Of a DNA stretch of 7,683 bases, positions 1 through 6,739 are shown in pieces (the first letter of the stretch is position 1; each line of letters opens with the position of its first letter). Below the pieces are notes generated by a model. That model saw only the letters and a list, made by a program, of their open reading frames with translations. It made no database searches and was not told where the DNA came from. A program made the position numbers and the translations under genes. Source of the stretch: Burkholderiales bacterium (GTDB taxonomy: Bacteria > Pseudomonadota > Gammaproteobacteria > Burkholderiales > Burkholderiaceae_A); NCBI GenBank assembly GCA_030834045.1, contig JAURFZ010000062.1, forward strand, positions 1-7,683, in the 5' to 3' direction.

Positions 1-642
1 TTTCGTGCCCCTGTTACCGACAGTCAGGCAACCTTCCGCGCCCTGATGTCCGCCATGGCCGAGCCCGGGCTGTGGCAGTCGCTCGTTCTTACAGCCGAAC
101 CCATACCTAACGAGCCTGCTGGGCTTTTGAGCCTTGCCTTAGTCTTGCTTGACAGCGAGGTAAGTTTCTACAGCAAAGATTTTCCGCAGACCAATGAGGT
201 AATCCGGTTCTATTCTGGAGCGAGTATTCAAAGCGCTGCGAAGGCAGACTTTATTTTCTTGAATGCGGAAAGTCTGCGCTTTAAGGAGCGGGATGATCAG
301 CTTCTAAGTTTTCTTGGCTCTCTTAAAGTGGGGGAAGAACTCGCGCCCGAGACTTCATCCACACTGGTTGTGACCCTGGACGATACGTTTAGTCGTATCA
401 GTCGCGATTCCCCACAAAGCCTTAGTCTTTTGCTTGAAGGCCCAGGCATCTCTGCTGAGCGCCAGATGAACGACCTTGGTCTGTCGAGCCTTTTCTGGAA
501 CTGGCGTAGACAGCAGCAGAGCCTTTACCCTTTAGGTATCGATATTGTATTTATTCACGAGGCGAGGGTTTTGGCCCTGCCTCGCAGTACGCGCCTGCAT
601 TTTTCTCGTCAGCCCGCCAGGGCATTCACTGGGCAGACCTAG
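1..642 (+). CDS. phnH: PhnH, C-P lyase core subunit (5' end outside window)
   Basis: PhnH is a structural subunit of the carbon-phosphorus lyase core complex (PhnG2H2I2J2 in E. coli), needed with PhnG and PhnI to build the ribosyl-phosphonate intermediate. The frame is open from base 1, and its first codons already read as PhnH: FRAPVTDSQATFR, matching the E. coli N-terminal stretch around PVQDAQHSFR. The ATG at base 46 is therefore internal (the AMAEPG segment) and the true start lies a few codons upstream of the window. 213 residues are visible, against 194 for the whole E. coli protein. Family landmarks are EGPGI (visible residues 146-150), PLGID (177-181) and ALPRST (192-197). The extra length is a C-terminal tail after LHFSRQ plus small loops around 130-143. 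The TAG stop lies 2 nt before phnI, so the two genes are probably translationally coupled. No membrane segment or signal peptide; cytoplasmic. Confidence 0.93.
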   Translation, partial: FRAPVTDSQATFRALMSAMAEPGLWQSLVLTAEPIPNEPAGLLSLALVLLDSEVSFYSKDFPQTNEVIRFYSGASIQSAAKADFIFLNAESLRFKERDDQLLSFLGSLKVGEELAPETSSTLVVTLDDTFSRISRDSPQSLSLLLEGPGISAERQMNDLGLSSLFWNWRRQQQSLYPLGIDIVFIHEARVLALPRSTRLHFSRQPARAFTGQT

Positions 643-644
643 GA

Positions 645-1904
645 ATGTATGTTGCGGTAAAGGGTGGTGAGAAGGCCATTGAGGCCTCGCTCGATGCCTT
701 TCAGCGCTGGCGCAGCGCAGACCTAAGTCAAGAGGAAATCAACGATATTCAGGTTATTCAGCAGCTTGGCCTTGCTGTAGATCGCGTAATGGCCGAGGGC
801 AACCTGCTAGACCCTGAGCTTGCCGCCTTGGCGATTCGGCGTGCTCAGGGTGACCTTGTTGAGGCTATTTTCCTTCTGCGTGCCTTTCGTACTAGCCTTC
901 AGCGTATTGGACGTGCCCTGCCGCTGCAGACAGGTTTTATGCAGGTGCAGCGACGAATCTCTGCGATCTTCAAAGATGTTCCTGGCGGACAGATTCTTGG
1001 TCCCACAGCCGATTACAGTCAGCGTCTTCTCATGGAGCCTGCACCGTTTGGTGAGGTGTCTGGGCTTGCTGATTTGATTGCGACTGCAGGCAGTCCGAGT
1101 TCAGAAGCTCTAGCAGTTGGACAGACCAATGAAGAGCAGGAAGTTTGTTACCCCGAGCTTGGCCGTGTTACCCAGTTCCTGCGCCAAGAAGGACTGCTTG
1201 AGCCGTTGCCCGAGGCAAAGCCCAATTCCGTATCTAAAGAACAGTTAGCAGACCATCGGGAAACCGCTAACACCATCCCCGATCTCACGCAGTCCCCTAT
1301 GAGGTTTCCGATGCTTCGCGAAGCCTGGCTTCAGGGCCTTGCCCGCGCCGATGAGGGTTTTCTTCTTGCACTGGGCTACTCGACCCAGCGGGGCTTTGGT
1401 TCGACTCACCCATTTGTTGGCGAGATTCGCTGCGGCTTTACACCGGTGACAGTACCCTTGTCCTTCATCGACCCCACGGTTGAAAGCGACGAGCCCGTCG
1501 GTATTGGCGAACTCTTGCTTACAGAGTGCGAAATGATCACGCAGTTCATGGCCTTGCCCAATGCAAGTGATTCCTCGCAGCCCGCTGAACCCCAAGAGGG
1601 GCGGTTCACCACCGGCTATGGCCTTGCTCCGGGAAGGGCAGAGCGAAAAGCCATGGCCATGGCCTTGGTTGACCGGGCCCTGCAATCGGAATCCCTTGGG
1701 GAGCCTACCGGAGCTCCCGCACAAGACCTTGAGTTTGTTCTTGCCCACGCCGACAACGTGGAGGCAAGCGGCTTCGTCCAGCATCTTAAGCTTCCGCATT
1801 ATGTTGACTTTCAGTCCGAGCTAAGTCTTTTAAGACGCATTCGGGAAAAGCGGTCGGCGACAGGTGCACCGCCTCCTTTTCCAGGAAAAGATCAAGAAGA
1901 ATGA
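645..1904 (+). CDS. phnI: PhnI, C-P lyase core subunit (nucleosidase / ribosyl-phosphonate synthase component)
   Basis: In E. coli PhnI, helped by PhnG, PhnH and PhnL, swaps the adenine of ATP for a phosphonate to give ribose 1-phosphonate 5-triphosphate; alone it acts as a purine nucleosidase. The start MYVAVKGGEKAI is the family's usual N-terminus, so the ATG at 645 is secure although an AGGA abuts it with no spacing; coupling to phnH likely supplies ribosomes. Conserved blocks: RRISAIFKDVPGGQILGPT (103-121), DEGFLLALGYSTQRG (236-250), GELLLTECEM (288-297), GYGLAPGRAERKAMAMALVD (324-343) and the C-terminal HADNVEASGFVQHLKLPHYVD (368-388). The last carries H380 and H385, equivalent to E. coli H328 and H333, which sit at the metal site shared with PhnJ. 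At 419 residues it is about 65 longer than E. coli PhnI (354). The surplus lies in a variable stretch at about 131-220, a Ser/Pro/Glu-rich loop at about 303-319 and the tail. The stop overlaps phnJ (ATGA). Confidence 0.97.
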   Translation: MYVAVKGGEKAIEASLDAFQRWRSADLSQEEINDIQVIQQLGLAVDRVMAEGNLLDPELAALAIRRAQGDLVEAIFLLRAFRTSLQRIGRALPLQTGFMQVQRRISAIFKDVPGGQILGPTADYSQRLLMEPAPFGEVSGLADLIATAGSPSSEALAVGQTNEEQEVCYPELGRVTQFLRQEGLLEPLPEAKPNSVSKEQLADHRETANTIPDLTQSPMRFPMLREAWLQGLARADEGFLLALGYSTQRGFGSTHPFVGEIRCGFTPVTVPLSFIDPTVESDEPVGIGELLLTECEMITQFMALPNASDSSQPAEPQEGRFTTGYGLAPGRAERKAMAMALVDRALQSESLGEPTGAPAQDLEFVLAHADNVEASGFVQHLKLPHYVDFQSELSLLRRIREKRSATGAPPPFPGKDQEE

Positions 1905-2773
1905 CTGCCACCCCCCGTCTGCATGAACTCCCGTTTGCCTACCTTGACGAGCAGACCAAGCGGCTTATTCGTCGGGCACTGTTAAAAGCCATTGCTATTC
2001 CTGGGCATCAGGTGCCTTTTGCGGGCCGTGAGATGCCATTACCTTATGGATGGGGAACAGGGGGTATTCAAGTGACGGCTGCCGTGATTGGACCCAATGA
2101 CTGCTTGAAAGTGATTGACCAAGGCGCCGACGACACCACCAATGCGGTGAATATCCGCAGGTTTTTTGCAAAGACTACCGGTGTAGCCACCACCACAAAG
2201 ACCGAGCAGGCCAGCATCATTCAAACGCGCCACCGCATCCCAGAAAAGCCCTTGAAGGCTGGTCAGATTCTTGTCTTCCAAGTGCCCATTCCAGAGCCTC
2301 TGCGGTGGATTGAGCCACGGGCCCTTGAGTGCCTGCGAATGCATGCCTTACAAGACTATGGCGCGATGCAACTTCGTCTTTACGAGGACATTGCGCAGCA
2401 CGACGAGATTGCAACCAGCTACGACTATCCCGTGATGGTTGACGGGCGCCAGCTTATGTCGCCATCGCCTATCCCGAAGTTCGACAACCCCAAGCTTCAT
2501 TGCAGTCCAGCCCTTATGCTCTTTGGCGCAGGAAGGGAAAAGCGGGTCTATGCCGTTCCGCCCTACACCAAGGTTCGCTCGCTTGATTTCGAAGATTATC
2601 CTTTCGAAGTTCAACGTTGGTCGGTGGCCTGTGCGCGATGTGGCTCCACCAACCATTTTTTAGACGAGATGGTGGCAGACGATGAAGGCGGACGCCTGTT
2701 TATATGCTCGGACACCGATGCCTGTGAGGACAAGGTTCAAGCGAATGCTCGAGCAAAGGGTTTAGCCCAATGA
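1901..2773 (+). CDS. phnJ: PhnJ, radical-SAM C-P lyase (alpha-D-ribose 1-methylphosphonate 5-phosphate lyase)
   Basis: This is the catalytic subunit that breaks the carbon-phosphorus bond: with SAM and a [4Fe-4S] cluster it converts 5-phosphoribosyl 1-phosphonate to 5-phosphoribosyl 1,2-cyclic phosphate plus an alkane such as methane. The 290-residue protein (E. coli 281) matches the family almost end to end, from FAYLDEQTKR (12-21) through PYGWGTGGIQ (48-57), IDQGADDTTNAV (72-83) and QVPIPEPLR (127-135) to PSPIPKFDNPK (188-198). The C-terminal Cys array is intact: C244, C247, C269 and C275 have exactly the C-x2-C-x21-C-x5-C spacing of E. coli C241/C244/C266/C272 (cluster ligands plus the thiyl-radical cysteine). 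Gly35 matches the proposed glycyl-radical Gly32. This is the unusual C-terminal cluster, not the CxxxCxxC of classic radical-SAM enzymes. It overlaps phnI by 4 nt at its start and phnK by 4 nt at its stop, fitting fixed-ratio synthesis of the core complex. Confidence 0.98.
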   Translation: MTATPRLHELPFAYLDEQTKRLIRRALLKAIAIPGHQVPFAGREMPLPYGWGTGGIQVTAAVIGPNDCLKVIDQGADDTTNAVNIRRFFAKTTGVATTTKTEQASIIQTRHRIPEKPLKAGQILVFQVPIPEPLRWIEPRALECLRMHALQDYGAMQLRLYEDIAQHDEIATSYDYPVMVDGRQLMSPSPIPKFDNPKLHCSPALMLFGAGREKRVYAVPPYTKVRSLDFEDYPFEVQRWSVACARCGSTNHFLDEMVADDEGGRLFICSDTDACEDKVQANARAKGLAQ

Positions 2774-3546
2774 ATGTTGACCCGTCGCTCATTCTCAGGG
2801 CCGAGGGTGTATGCAAGTCTTTTGGCCGCCTAAGGGCCGTGGACAACCTAAGCCTGGACCTCGGTGTTGGCGAAACGCTTGTAATTGTCGGTGAGTCGGG
2901 ATCTGGGAAGTCCACCTTGTTATCCATGCTTGCAGGCCGTCAGTCCATCGATTCGGGCAGGCTTAGTTATCAAAGCCGACAGGGCTGGGTGAATCTACAA
3001 AGTCTCTCAGAGCGAGACCGTCGTAGGCTCTCGCGAACCGAATGGGGGTTTTTACAGCAGCACGGTCATGAGGCATTGCGTCCCCATGTGTCGGCTGGGG
3101 GACATGTAAGCGAGCGCCTTATGGTGAACGGGCATCGTCACTACGGAAAGATTCGTGCGGAGGTTGCCAGCTGGATGCAAAGGGTGGAACTTGACCCAAG
3201 CCGAATGGATGAGTCGCCCAGAGTTTTTTCAGGTGGCATGCAACAGCGCTTACGTCTTATTGCCAACCTTATCTCGAGCCCACGTCTTTTATTTATGGAT
3301 GAGCCCACCACAGGTCTTGATGTCTCTGTGCAGGCGCGCCTACTTGACCTTCTCAAAACACTTCGAGCGCAATTAGGTCTGAGCATGATTCTTGTTACCC
3401 ATGACCTAGGGGTCGCACGCATGCTTGCTGACCGAATCTTGGTCATGCTTAATGGCGAGCTCGTGGAGGCGGGACTTGCCGATCAGGTGCTTGAAGACCC
3501 CCAGCATGCTTACACCCAACAGCTTGTCGCCTCATCCCTTCTTTAG
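2770..3546 (+). CDS. phnK: PhnK, ABC-type ATPase of the C-P lyase complex
   Basis: PhnK is an ABC-family nucleotide-binding protein with no membrane partner. In E. coli it docks on the PhnJ surface of the core complex as a dimer, and ATP turnover is thought to open and reset the core. All ABC motifs are present in 258 residues (E. coli 252): Walker A GESGSGKST (41-49), Q-loop at FLQQH (94-98), signature FSGGMQQR (153-160), Walker B LLFMDEP (173-179), D-loop GLD (182-184) and H-loop VTHD (209-212). The stretch RPHVSAGGHVSERLM (104-118) and the C-terminal DPQHAYTQQLV are typical of PhnK and of the related oligopeptide ATPases; gene context and the close full-length match select PhnK. The start ATG is within the phnJ stop (ATGA), with an AAGGG about 9 nt upstream. 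A second ATG 4 nt further on is out of frame. The TAG stop is followed 12 nt later by phnL. Confidence 0.96.
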   Translation: MNVDPSLILRAEGVCKSFGRLRAVDNLSLDLGVGETLVIVGESGSGKSTLLSMLAGRQSIDSGRLSYQSRQGWVNLQSLSERDRRRLSRTEWGFLQQHGHEALRPHVSAGGHVSERLMVNGHRHYGKIRAEVASWMQRVELDPSRMDESPRVFSGGMQQRLRLIANLISSPRLLFMDEPTTGLDVSVQARLLDLLKTLRAQLGLSMILVTHDLGVARMLADRILVMLNGELVEAGLADQVLEDPQHAYTQQLVASSLL

Positions 3547-3558
3547 GTACTCAAGCCA

Positions 3559-4275
3559 GTGACCATGCCAGTCTTAGACATCGAAGCTCTGAACAAGGAA
3601 TTCGTGATTCATGCACAGGGGTCTCAGCGCATTTCTGTCTTTAAGGGTCTTGAACTTCAGGCCTTTGAGGGCGAGTGCGTCAGTCTGCGTAGCCCCTCAG
3701 GAACAGGGAAAAGCAGCCTGCTTCGGTGTCTCTATGGAAGCTATCGACTGGGGGAGGGTAGCCGTGTTCTGTTAAGGAAATCATCGGGCGAGCTGATCGA
3801 TCTGGCGCAGCTTGATGCCTCGGGCTGGCTTCGACTTCGCCGACTCGATATCGCCATGGTCAGTCAGTTCTTTCGGCCCGTTCCGCGGGTGGGCTGTCTT
3901 CGGCTCGTCACCGAGCCTTTTCTTGGTGAGGGACTCTCCGAGCCCCTTGCAGAACAGCAGGCGAAAGTCCTTCTACGTAGGCTTGCGATTCCAGCATCGC
4001 TTTGGCAGGTTGCTCCAAGAACCTTTTCAGGGGGTGAGCAGCAGCGCGTGAATCTGGCGGTTGCTTTGGCAAGTAGCCTTGTGCATCCACGGCGGCTCCT
4101 TCTTCTCGATGAGCCAACGGCAGCCCTTGACCCCGAGAATGCGAAAAGGGTTTTAGATTTATTAAATGAGTTGAAGGAACAAGGCTGTTGCCTTGTCGGC
4201 GCTTTTCATAGCGAGGCCATTGAGAGCGGTCTGCAGGCACGGGTGGTGGGACTGCAGTCCGAAAAGGAGAGTTAG
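3559..4275 (+). CDS. phnL: PhnL, ABC-type ATPase for ribosyl-phosphonate formation
   Basis: PhnL is the second ABC-like subunit. In E. coli it is required with PhnG, PhnH and PhnI for the ATP-plus-phosphonate reaction, and can stack on PhnK. The 238-residue protein (E. coli 226) has a Q-loop at MVSQFFRPVPR (100-110, a PhnL hallmark like VSQFLRVIPR), signature FSGGEQQRVN (156-165), Walker B LLLLDEP (180-186), D-loop ALD (189-191) and H-loop AFHSEA (215-220). The Walker A reads SPSGTGKSS (45-53): the usual first Gly/Ala is Ser45, while the lysine and hydroxyl residues (K51, S52) are intact. The start may be GTG 3559 (a weak TAGG lies about 11 nt upstream) or ATG 3565, two codons later; I give the longer form. 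The extra length is spread over small insertions (for example 61-90). The TAG stop lies 4 nt before the phnM ATG. Confidence 0.95.
   Translation: MTMPVLDIEALNKEFVIHAQGSQRISVFKGLELQAFEGECVSLRSPSGTGKSSLLRCLYGSYRLGEGSRVLLRKSSGELIDLAQLDASGWLRLRRLDIAMVSQFFRPVPRVGCLRLVTEPFLGEGLSEPLAEQQAKVLLRRLAIPASLWQVAPRTFSGGEQQRVNLAVALASSLVHPRRLLLLDEPTAALDPENAKRVLDLLNELKEQGCCLVGAFHSEAIESGLQARVVGLQSEKES
4265..4270 (+). promoter_or_regulatory. Ribosome binding site that fixes the phnM start
   Basis: AGGAGA lies inside the last phnL codons, 9 nt before the ATG at 4280. It is the best Shine-Dalgarno match among the phn genes here. It supports a start at 4280 over the upstream in-frame ATG at 4193, which would overlap phnL by 83 nt and add 29 residues with no counterpart in E. 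coli PhnM. Confidence 0.7.
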
Positions 4276-4279
4276 GTTG

Positions 4280-5425
4280 ATGCAGACAGTCTTTACCAAT
4301 GCGATGATGGTGATGCCCAACGAGGTGATTTATGGCAGCCTTGTTGTCAACCCAGACGGACAAATTTCAGACATTCAACCAGGCCTCTCGTCTGTTAGAG
4401 ATGCGGTGGACTGCGAGGGTGATTGGCTTATGCCTGGTCTTGTCGAGCTGCATACCGACAATCTCGAGAAGCACATGATGCCAAGACCGGGCGTTTTCTG
4501 GCCTGGTACCTCGGCGTTCTTTATTCACGATGCTCAGCTTGTAGCAGCTGGGATCACAACGGTTTTCGATGCAGTTGTTCTGGGCGATGAGTCACAAGAC
4601 CGAAACGCCCGGGGCAAGTTCCTGAAGGCAAGCCTTGAGGCCATTGAAACGCTAAGCGCCCTACCGACCACCCGCGCCCATCATTTTCTTCATCTGCGTT
4701 GTGAACTCACGAACCCCGATGCCTGCGAGTACTTTCAGAAATGGGTCGACCACACCATGGTGCGCCTCGTCTCTGTTATGGATCACACGCCGGGGCAACG
4801 ACAGTGGCGTGACTTAAGCAAATACCGGCAGTACATGGAACGGCACGGCCGCTTCTCAGAAGAGCAGTTCGAAAAGTTACTTACCGATGGGCTTTCTGCC
4901 CAGGCTATTTATGCCCAGCAGCAACGCGATCGTATTCTTAAGGAATGCCGAGATCGTCAGCTTCCGGTGGCCTCGCATGACGATACCGATATTGACCATG
5001 TGGAGCAGGCGCATTCCGAAGGCATTGCCATCTCAGAGTTTCCAACCACACTAGAGGCAGCCCAAAGGGCGCGCGACTTAGGCCTGAAGAATATTATGGG
5101 GGCACCCAATATTGTTCTAGGAGGTTCTCACTCGGGCAATGTGTCGGCAAAGGACGTTGCAAGGGCGGGACTTCTTGACGGGCTGTCGAGTGACTATGTT
5201 CCTTCGAGTCTGTTGGATGCGGTTTTTCGCCTGGTGGATGAGCTTGAAATCTCGGTACCTGCTGCCACCCAAGTTGTTACTAGGAATCCGGCTGATATGG
5301 TGGGACTTACCGATCGAGGGAGCATTTCACTGGGTAAGCGGGCCGACCTTATTCGGGTTCGGCGACTTTCGGCGTCAACCCCTATTGTCCGTCAGGTCTG
5401 GCGTCAAGGGGTAAGGGTCTGTTAA
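4280..5425 (+). CDS. phnM: PhnM, ribose 1-phosphonate 5-triphosphate diphosphatase
   Basis: PhnM is an amidohydrolase-superfamily metalloenzyme that removes pyrophosphate from alpha-D-ribose 1-phosphonate 5-triphosphate, producing the 5-phosphate substrate of PhnJ. From ATG 4280 the protein has 381 residues (E. coli 378). Candidate metal and active-site segments, by recalled alignment, are LVELHTDNLEKH (54-65, with H58 and D60), HLRCE (138-142), MDHTPGQRQ (167-175), ASHDD (231-235), GAPNIVLGGSHSGN (274-287, H283) and LSSDY (302-306, D305). The N-terminal beta part (1-50) and the C-terminal GKRADLIRVRR...VWRQGVRV form the small beta-sandwich domain usual for amidohydrolases. It is the last gene of the operon within the window: instead of phnN or phnP, a convergent MFS gene follows 20 nt after the TAA stop. 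Cytoplasmic, no signal peptide. Confidence 0.97.
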   Translation: MQTVFTNAMMVMPNEVIYGSLVVNPDGQISDIQPGLSSVRDAVDCEGDWLMPGLVELHTDNLEKHMMPRPGVFWPGTSAFFIHDAQLVAAGITTVFDAVVLGDESQDRNARGKFLKASLEAIETLSALPTTRAHHFLHLRCELTNPDACEYFQKWVDHTMVRLVSVMDHTPGQRQWRDLSKYRQYMERHGRFSEEQFEKLLTDGLSAQAIYAQQQRDRILKECRDRQLPVASHDDTDIDHVEQAHSEGIAISEFPTTLEAAQRARDLGLKNIMGAPNIVLGGSHSGNVSAKDVARAGLLDGLSSDYVPSSLLDAVFRLVDELEISVPAATQVVTRNPADMVGLTDRGSISLGKRADLIRVRRLSASTPIVRQVWRQGVRVC

Positions 5426-5445
5426 GACCTAGCGTTCCTAGGTTT
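5425..5445. terminator. CTAG-rich hairpin between phnM and the MFS gene, possible weak bidirectional terminator
   Basis: A perfect 6-bp inverted repeat, ACCTAG (5427-5432) and CTAGGT (5438-5443), flanks a 5-nt loop. It can be extended to 8 bp by a G-U and an A-U pair, and it exactly fills the gap between the two convergent stop codons. It lacks a proper T-run on either strand (only TTT on the plus side, part of the stem) and the stem is weak, so intrinsic termination is uncertain. A second copy of CTAGGT follows at 5446-5451, so an alternative pairing CCTAG (5437-5441) with CTAGG (5446-5450) exists. Confidence 0.35.
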
Positions 5446-6711
5446 CTAGGTGGCGGTTTGTGGGCGGTACTTTAAAAAATAAACAGCGAGTGCAACCAAA
5501 AGCACCATCATTGGAAGTAAGGACACCATATTAAGAATCTGCCAGCCTTGTGATGTCACGAGGGCCCCCGATCCAAGCGATGACAAGCCCATTACAAAAA
5601 ACACCCAGAAGTTAATGGCGCCCTGGGCTTTGTCGCGTTCGGCAGGGTGATAGGCCTGCAAGGACAAGCTTGTGCTTGCAGTGAACAAGAAATTCCAGCC
5701 CACACCAAGCACAAATAGGGCAAGTGTGAATTGGTAGAGCTCGGTACCCGAGAGCGCAATGCCGATGCAAACCAAGTTTAGAAAAGCCCCGGTAAGCATC
5801 ATTTTTCCGGCTCCGAAGCGCTGGATAAGATGACCTGTAAAAAAGCCAGGGGCGAACATTCCAATAACATGCCATTCAAGAACGAATGCAGCATCGCTAA
5901 AGGGCAGACCACAGATCTGCATAGCCAGTGGGGTCGCAGCCATTAACAGGTTCATCACACCATAGCCAAACGAGGCCCCAAGCGCAGAGATGATAAAAAT
6001 GGGCTGGCGCATAATTTCGCTAAGATTGCGGCTCGTGGGCTCTGGCGTGGCTTCCTGGCCTAATGCTGGCGATGGATCTTTGGATGTTTGATTAAAGGAG
6101 GCATTCGTACCGGCGGTATTTAAATGACTGGGCTGCTTCATGGCTTTAGCATCGTCAGAAAATTGAATGCGATGCATAAGGAGAAGTGCAAGAATGCCCA
6201 CAAAGATGAGTGACAAATACGAGCCCGCAAAGTCAATCTCAAACAGGTCTTTGGTGTAAGAGGCTAGGTTGGGACCTGCGACCGCCCCAAGAAGACCCCC
6301 CGCCAATACCCAAGAGACCGCTTTGTCTCGAAGTTCAGGGCTGGCAAGCTCTGCGGCCGCGAATCGGTAGAGCTGCCCGTTAGCCTGATAAAAGCCTGCT
6401 ACAAAGGTTGCCAGTACCAACAACCAAAACTGTCGGAACCAGACAGCCATCACACAGAGCACCGCTGAACCAATGGCGACCAAAATTCCAAGTTCAAACG
6501 AGCGCTTCCGACCTAACTGCCTCTGAGTCTTGGCAACAAGCCCAGTGGATGCGGCTCCTCCAACCACATACGCCATAATGGGAAGGGTGGCTAACCAACC
6601 CATGGGAGCCATCGTAAGCCCAACAAGCCCATTGACAGCCAAAAACAAAACATTGTTGGTAAGAAACAGGCCCTGGCAAAGGGCAAGCAGAATAAGATTG
6701 CGACGCATCAT
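5446..6711 (-). CDS. MFS transporter, substrate unknown
   Basis: An inner-membrane secondary transporter of the major facilitator superfamily, 421 residues. Hydrophobic stretches fit 12 membrane segments in two halves: about 5-30, 38-60, 74-92, 95-113, 131-153, 163-181, then 237-260, 272-297, 303-320, 325-348, 365-386 and 389-413. A degenerate motif A lies between segments 2 and 3 (RQLGRKR, 65-71), with a weaker echo between 8 and 9 (QRFGAGK, 297-303). The two halves are joined by an unusually polar loop at about 182-236, rich in Ser, Thr, Pro, Asn and Lys. The second half (ATPLAM, then EWHVIGMFAPGFFTGHLI) resembles a widespread but mostly uncharacterised proteobacterial MFS group; I cannot assign a substrate. 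The start is one of two tandem ATGs (6711 or 6708); neither has a visible Shine-Dalgarno, and segment 1 starts at once, so a much later start is unlikely. It converges on phnM and diverges from the GST gene, so it is a separate unit from the phn operon. Confidence 0.85.
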   Translation of the reverse strand: MMRRNLILLALCQGLFLTNNVLFLAVNGLVGLTMAPMGWLATLPIMAYVVGGAASTGLVAKTQRQLGRKRSFELGILVAIGSAVLCVMAVWFRQFWLLVLATFVAGFYQANGQLYRFAAAELASPELRDKAVSWVLAGGLLGAVAGPNLASYTKDLFEIDFAGSYLSLIFVGILALLLMHRIQFSDDAKAMKQPSHLNTAGTNASFNQTSKDPSPALGQEATPEPTSRNLSEIMRQPIFIISALGASFGYGVMNLLMAATPLAMQICGLPFSDAAFVLEWHVIGMFAPGFFTGHLIQRFGAGKMMLTGAFLNLVCIGIALSGTELYQFTLALFVLGVGWNFLFTASTSLSLQAYHPAERDKAQGAINFWVFFVMGLSSLGSGALVTSQGWQILNMVSLLPMMVLLVALAVYFLKYRPQTAT

Positions 6712-6719
6712 AACAATTC

Positions 6720-6728
6720 AGCATAGCA
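6720..6728 (-). promoter_or_regulatory. Possible extended -10 promoter for the MFS gene
   Basis: Read on the minus strand this is TGCTATGCT: a TG-n extension followed by TATGCT (4 of 6 to TATAAT). It ends 8 nt before the MFS ATG, so transcription would begin within a few bases of the start codon, which agrees with the lack of a Shine-Dalgarno there. There is no -35 match at the usual distance (CATGGG). It is a short match and could be chance. Confidence 0.2.
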
Positions 6729-6734
6729 GGTCTT

Positions 6735-6739
6735 AGGAG
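6735..6739 (+). promoter_or_regulatory. Ribosome binding site that decides the GST start
   Basis: AGGAG directly abuts the first in-frame ATG (6740), leaving no spacing. It stands 6 nt before the second in-frame ATG (6746), a normal distance. The second ATG also gives a protein starting MAIRLYHF, as expected for this family, where the first beta-strand begins almost at once. Confidence 0.6.

Noticed and set aside
46..48. ATG at 46 as the start of phnH
   Set aside because: Codons 1-15 before it are in frame and match the conserved PhnH N-terminus, so the gene begins before the window.
1245..1799. 184-codon open frame on the minus strand inside phnI
   Set aside because: It lies wholly antisense to a strongly conserved phnI reading frame, its translation is Cys/Gly/Lys-rich without a recognisable domain, and it has no supporting start context.
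4193..4279. Upstream extension of phnM to an ATG inside phnL
   Set aside because: It would overlap phnL by 83 nt and add residues absent from PhnM proteins; the ATG at 4280 has an AGGAGA at ideal spacing and gives the family length.
3908..4363. 151-codon minus-strand open frame across phnL and the phnM start
   Set aside because: Antisense to the conserved signature, Walker B and H-loop codons of phnL; its composition is that of a shadow frame.
6699..6727. Sigma70-like promoter for the GST gene (TTGCGA, 17 nt, CATAGC)
   Set aside because: Only 4 of 6 and 3 of 6 consensus matches, overlapping the MFS coding start; too weak to call.
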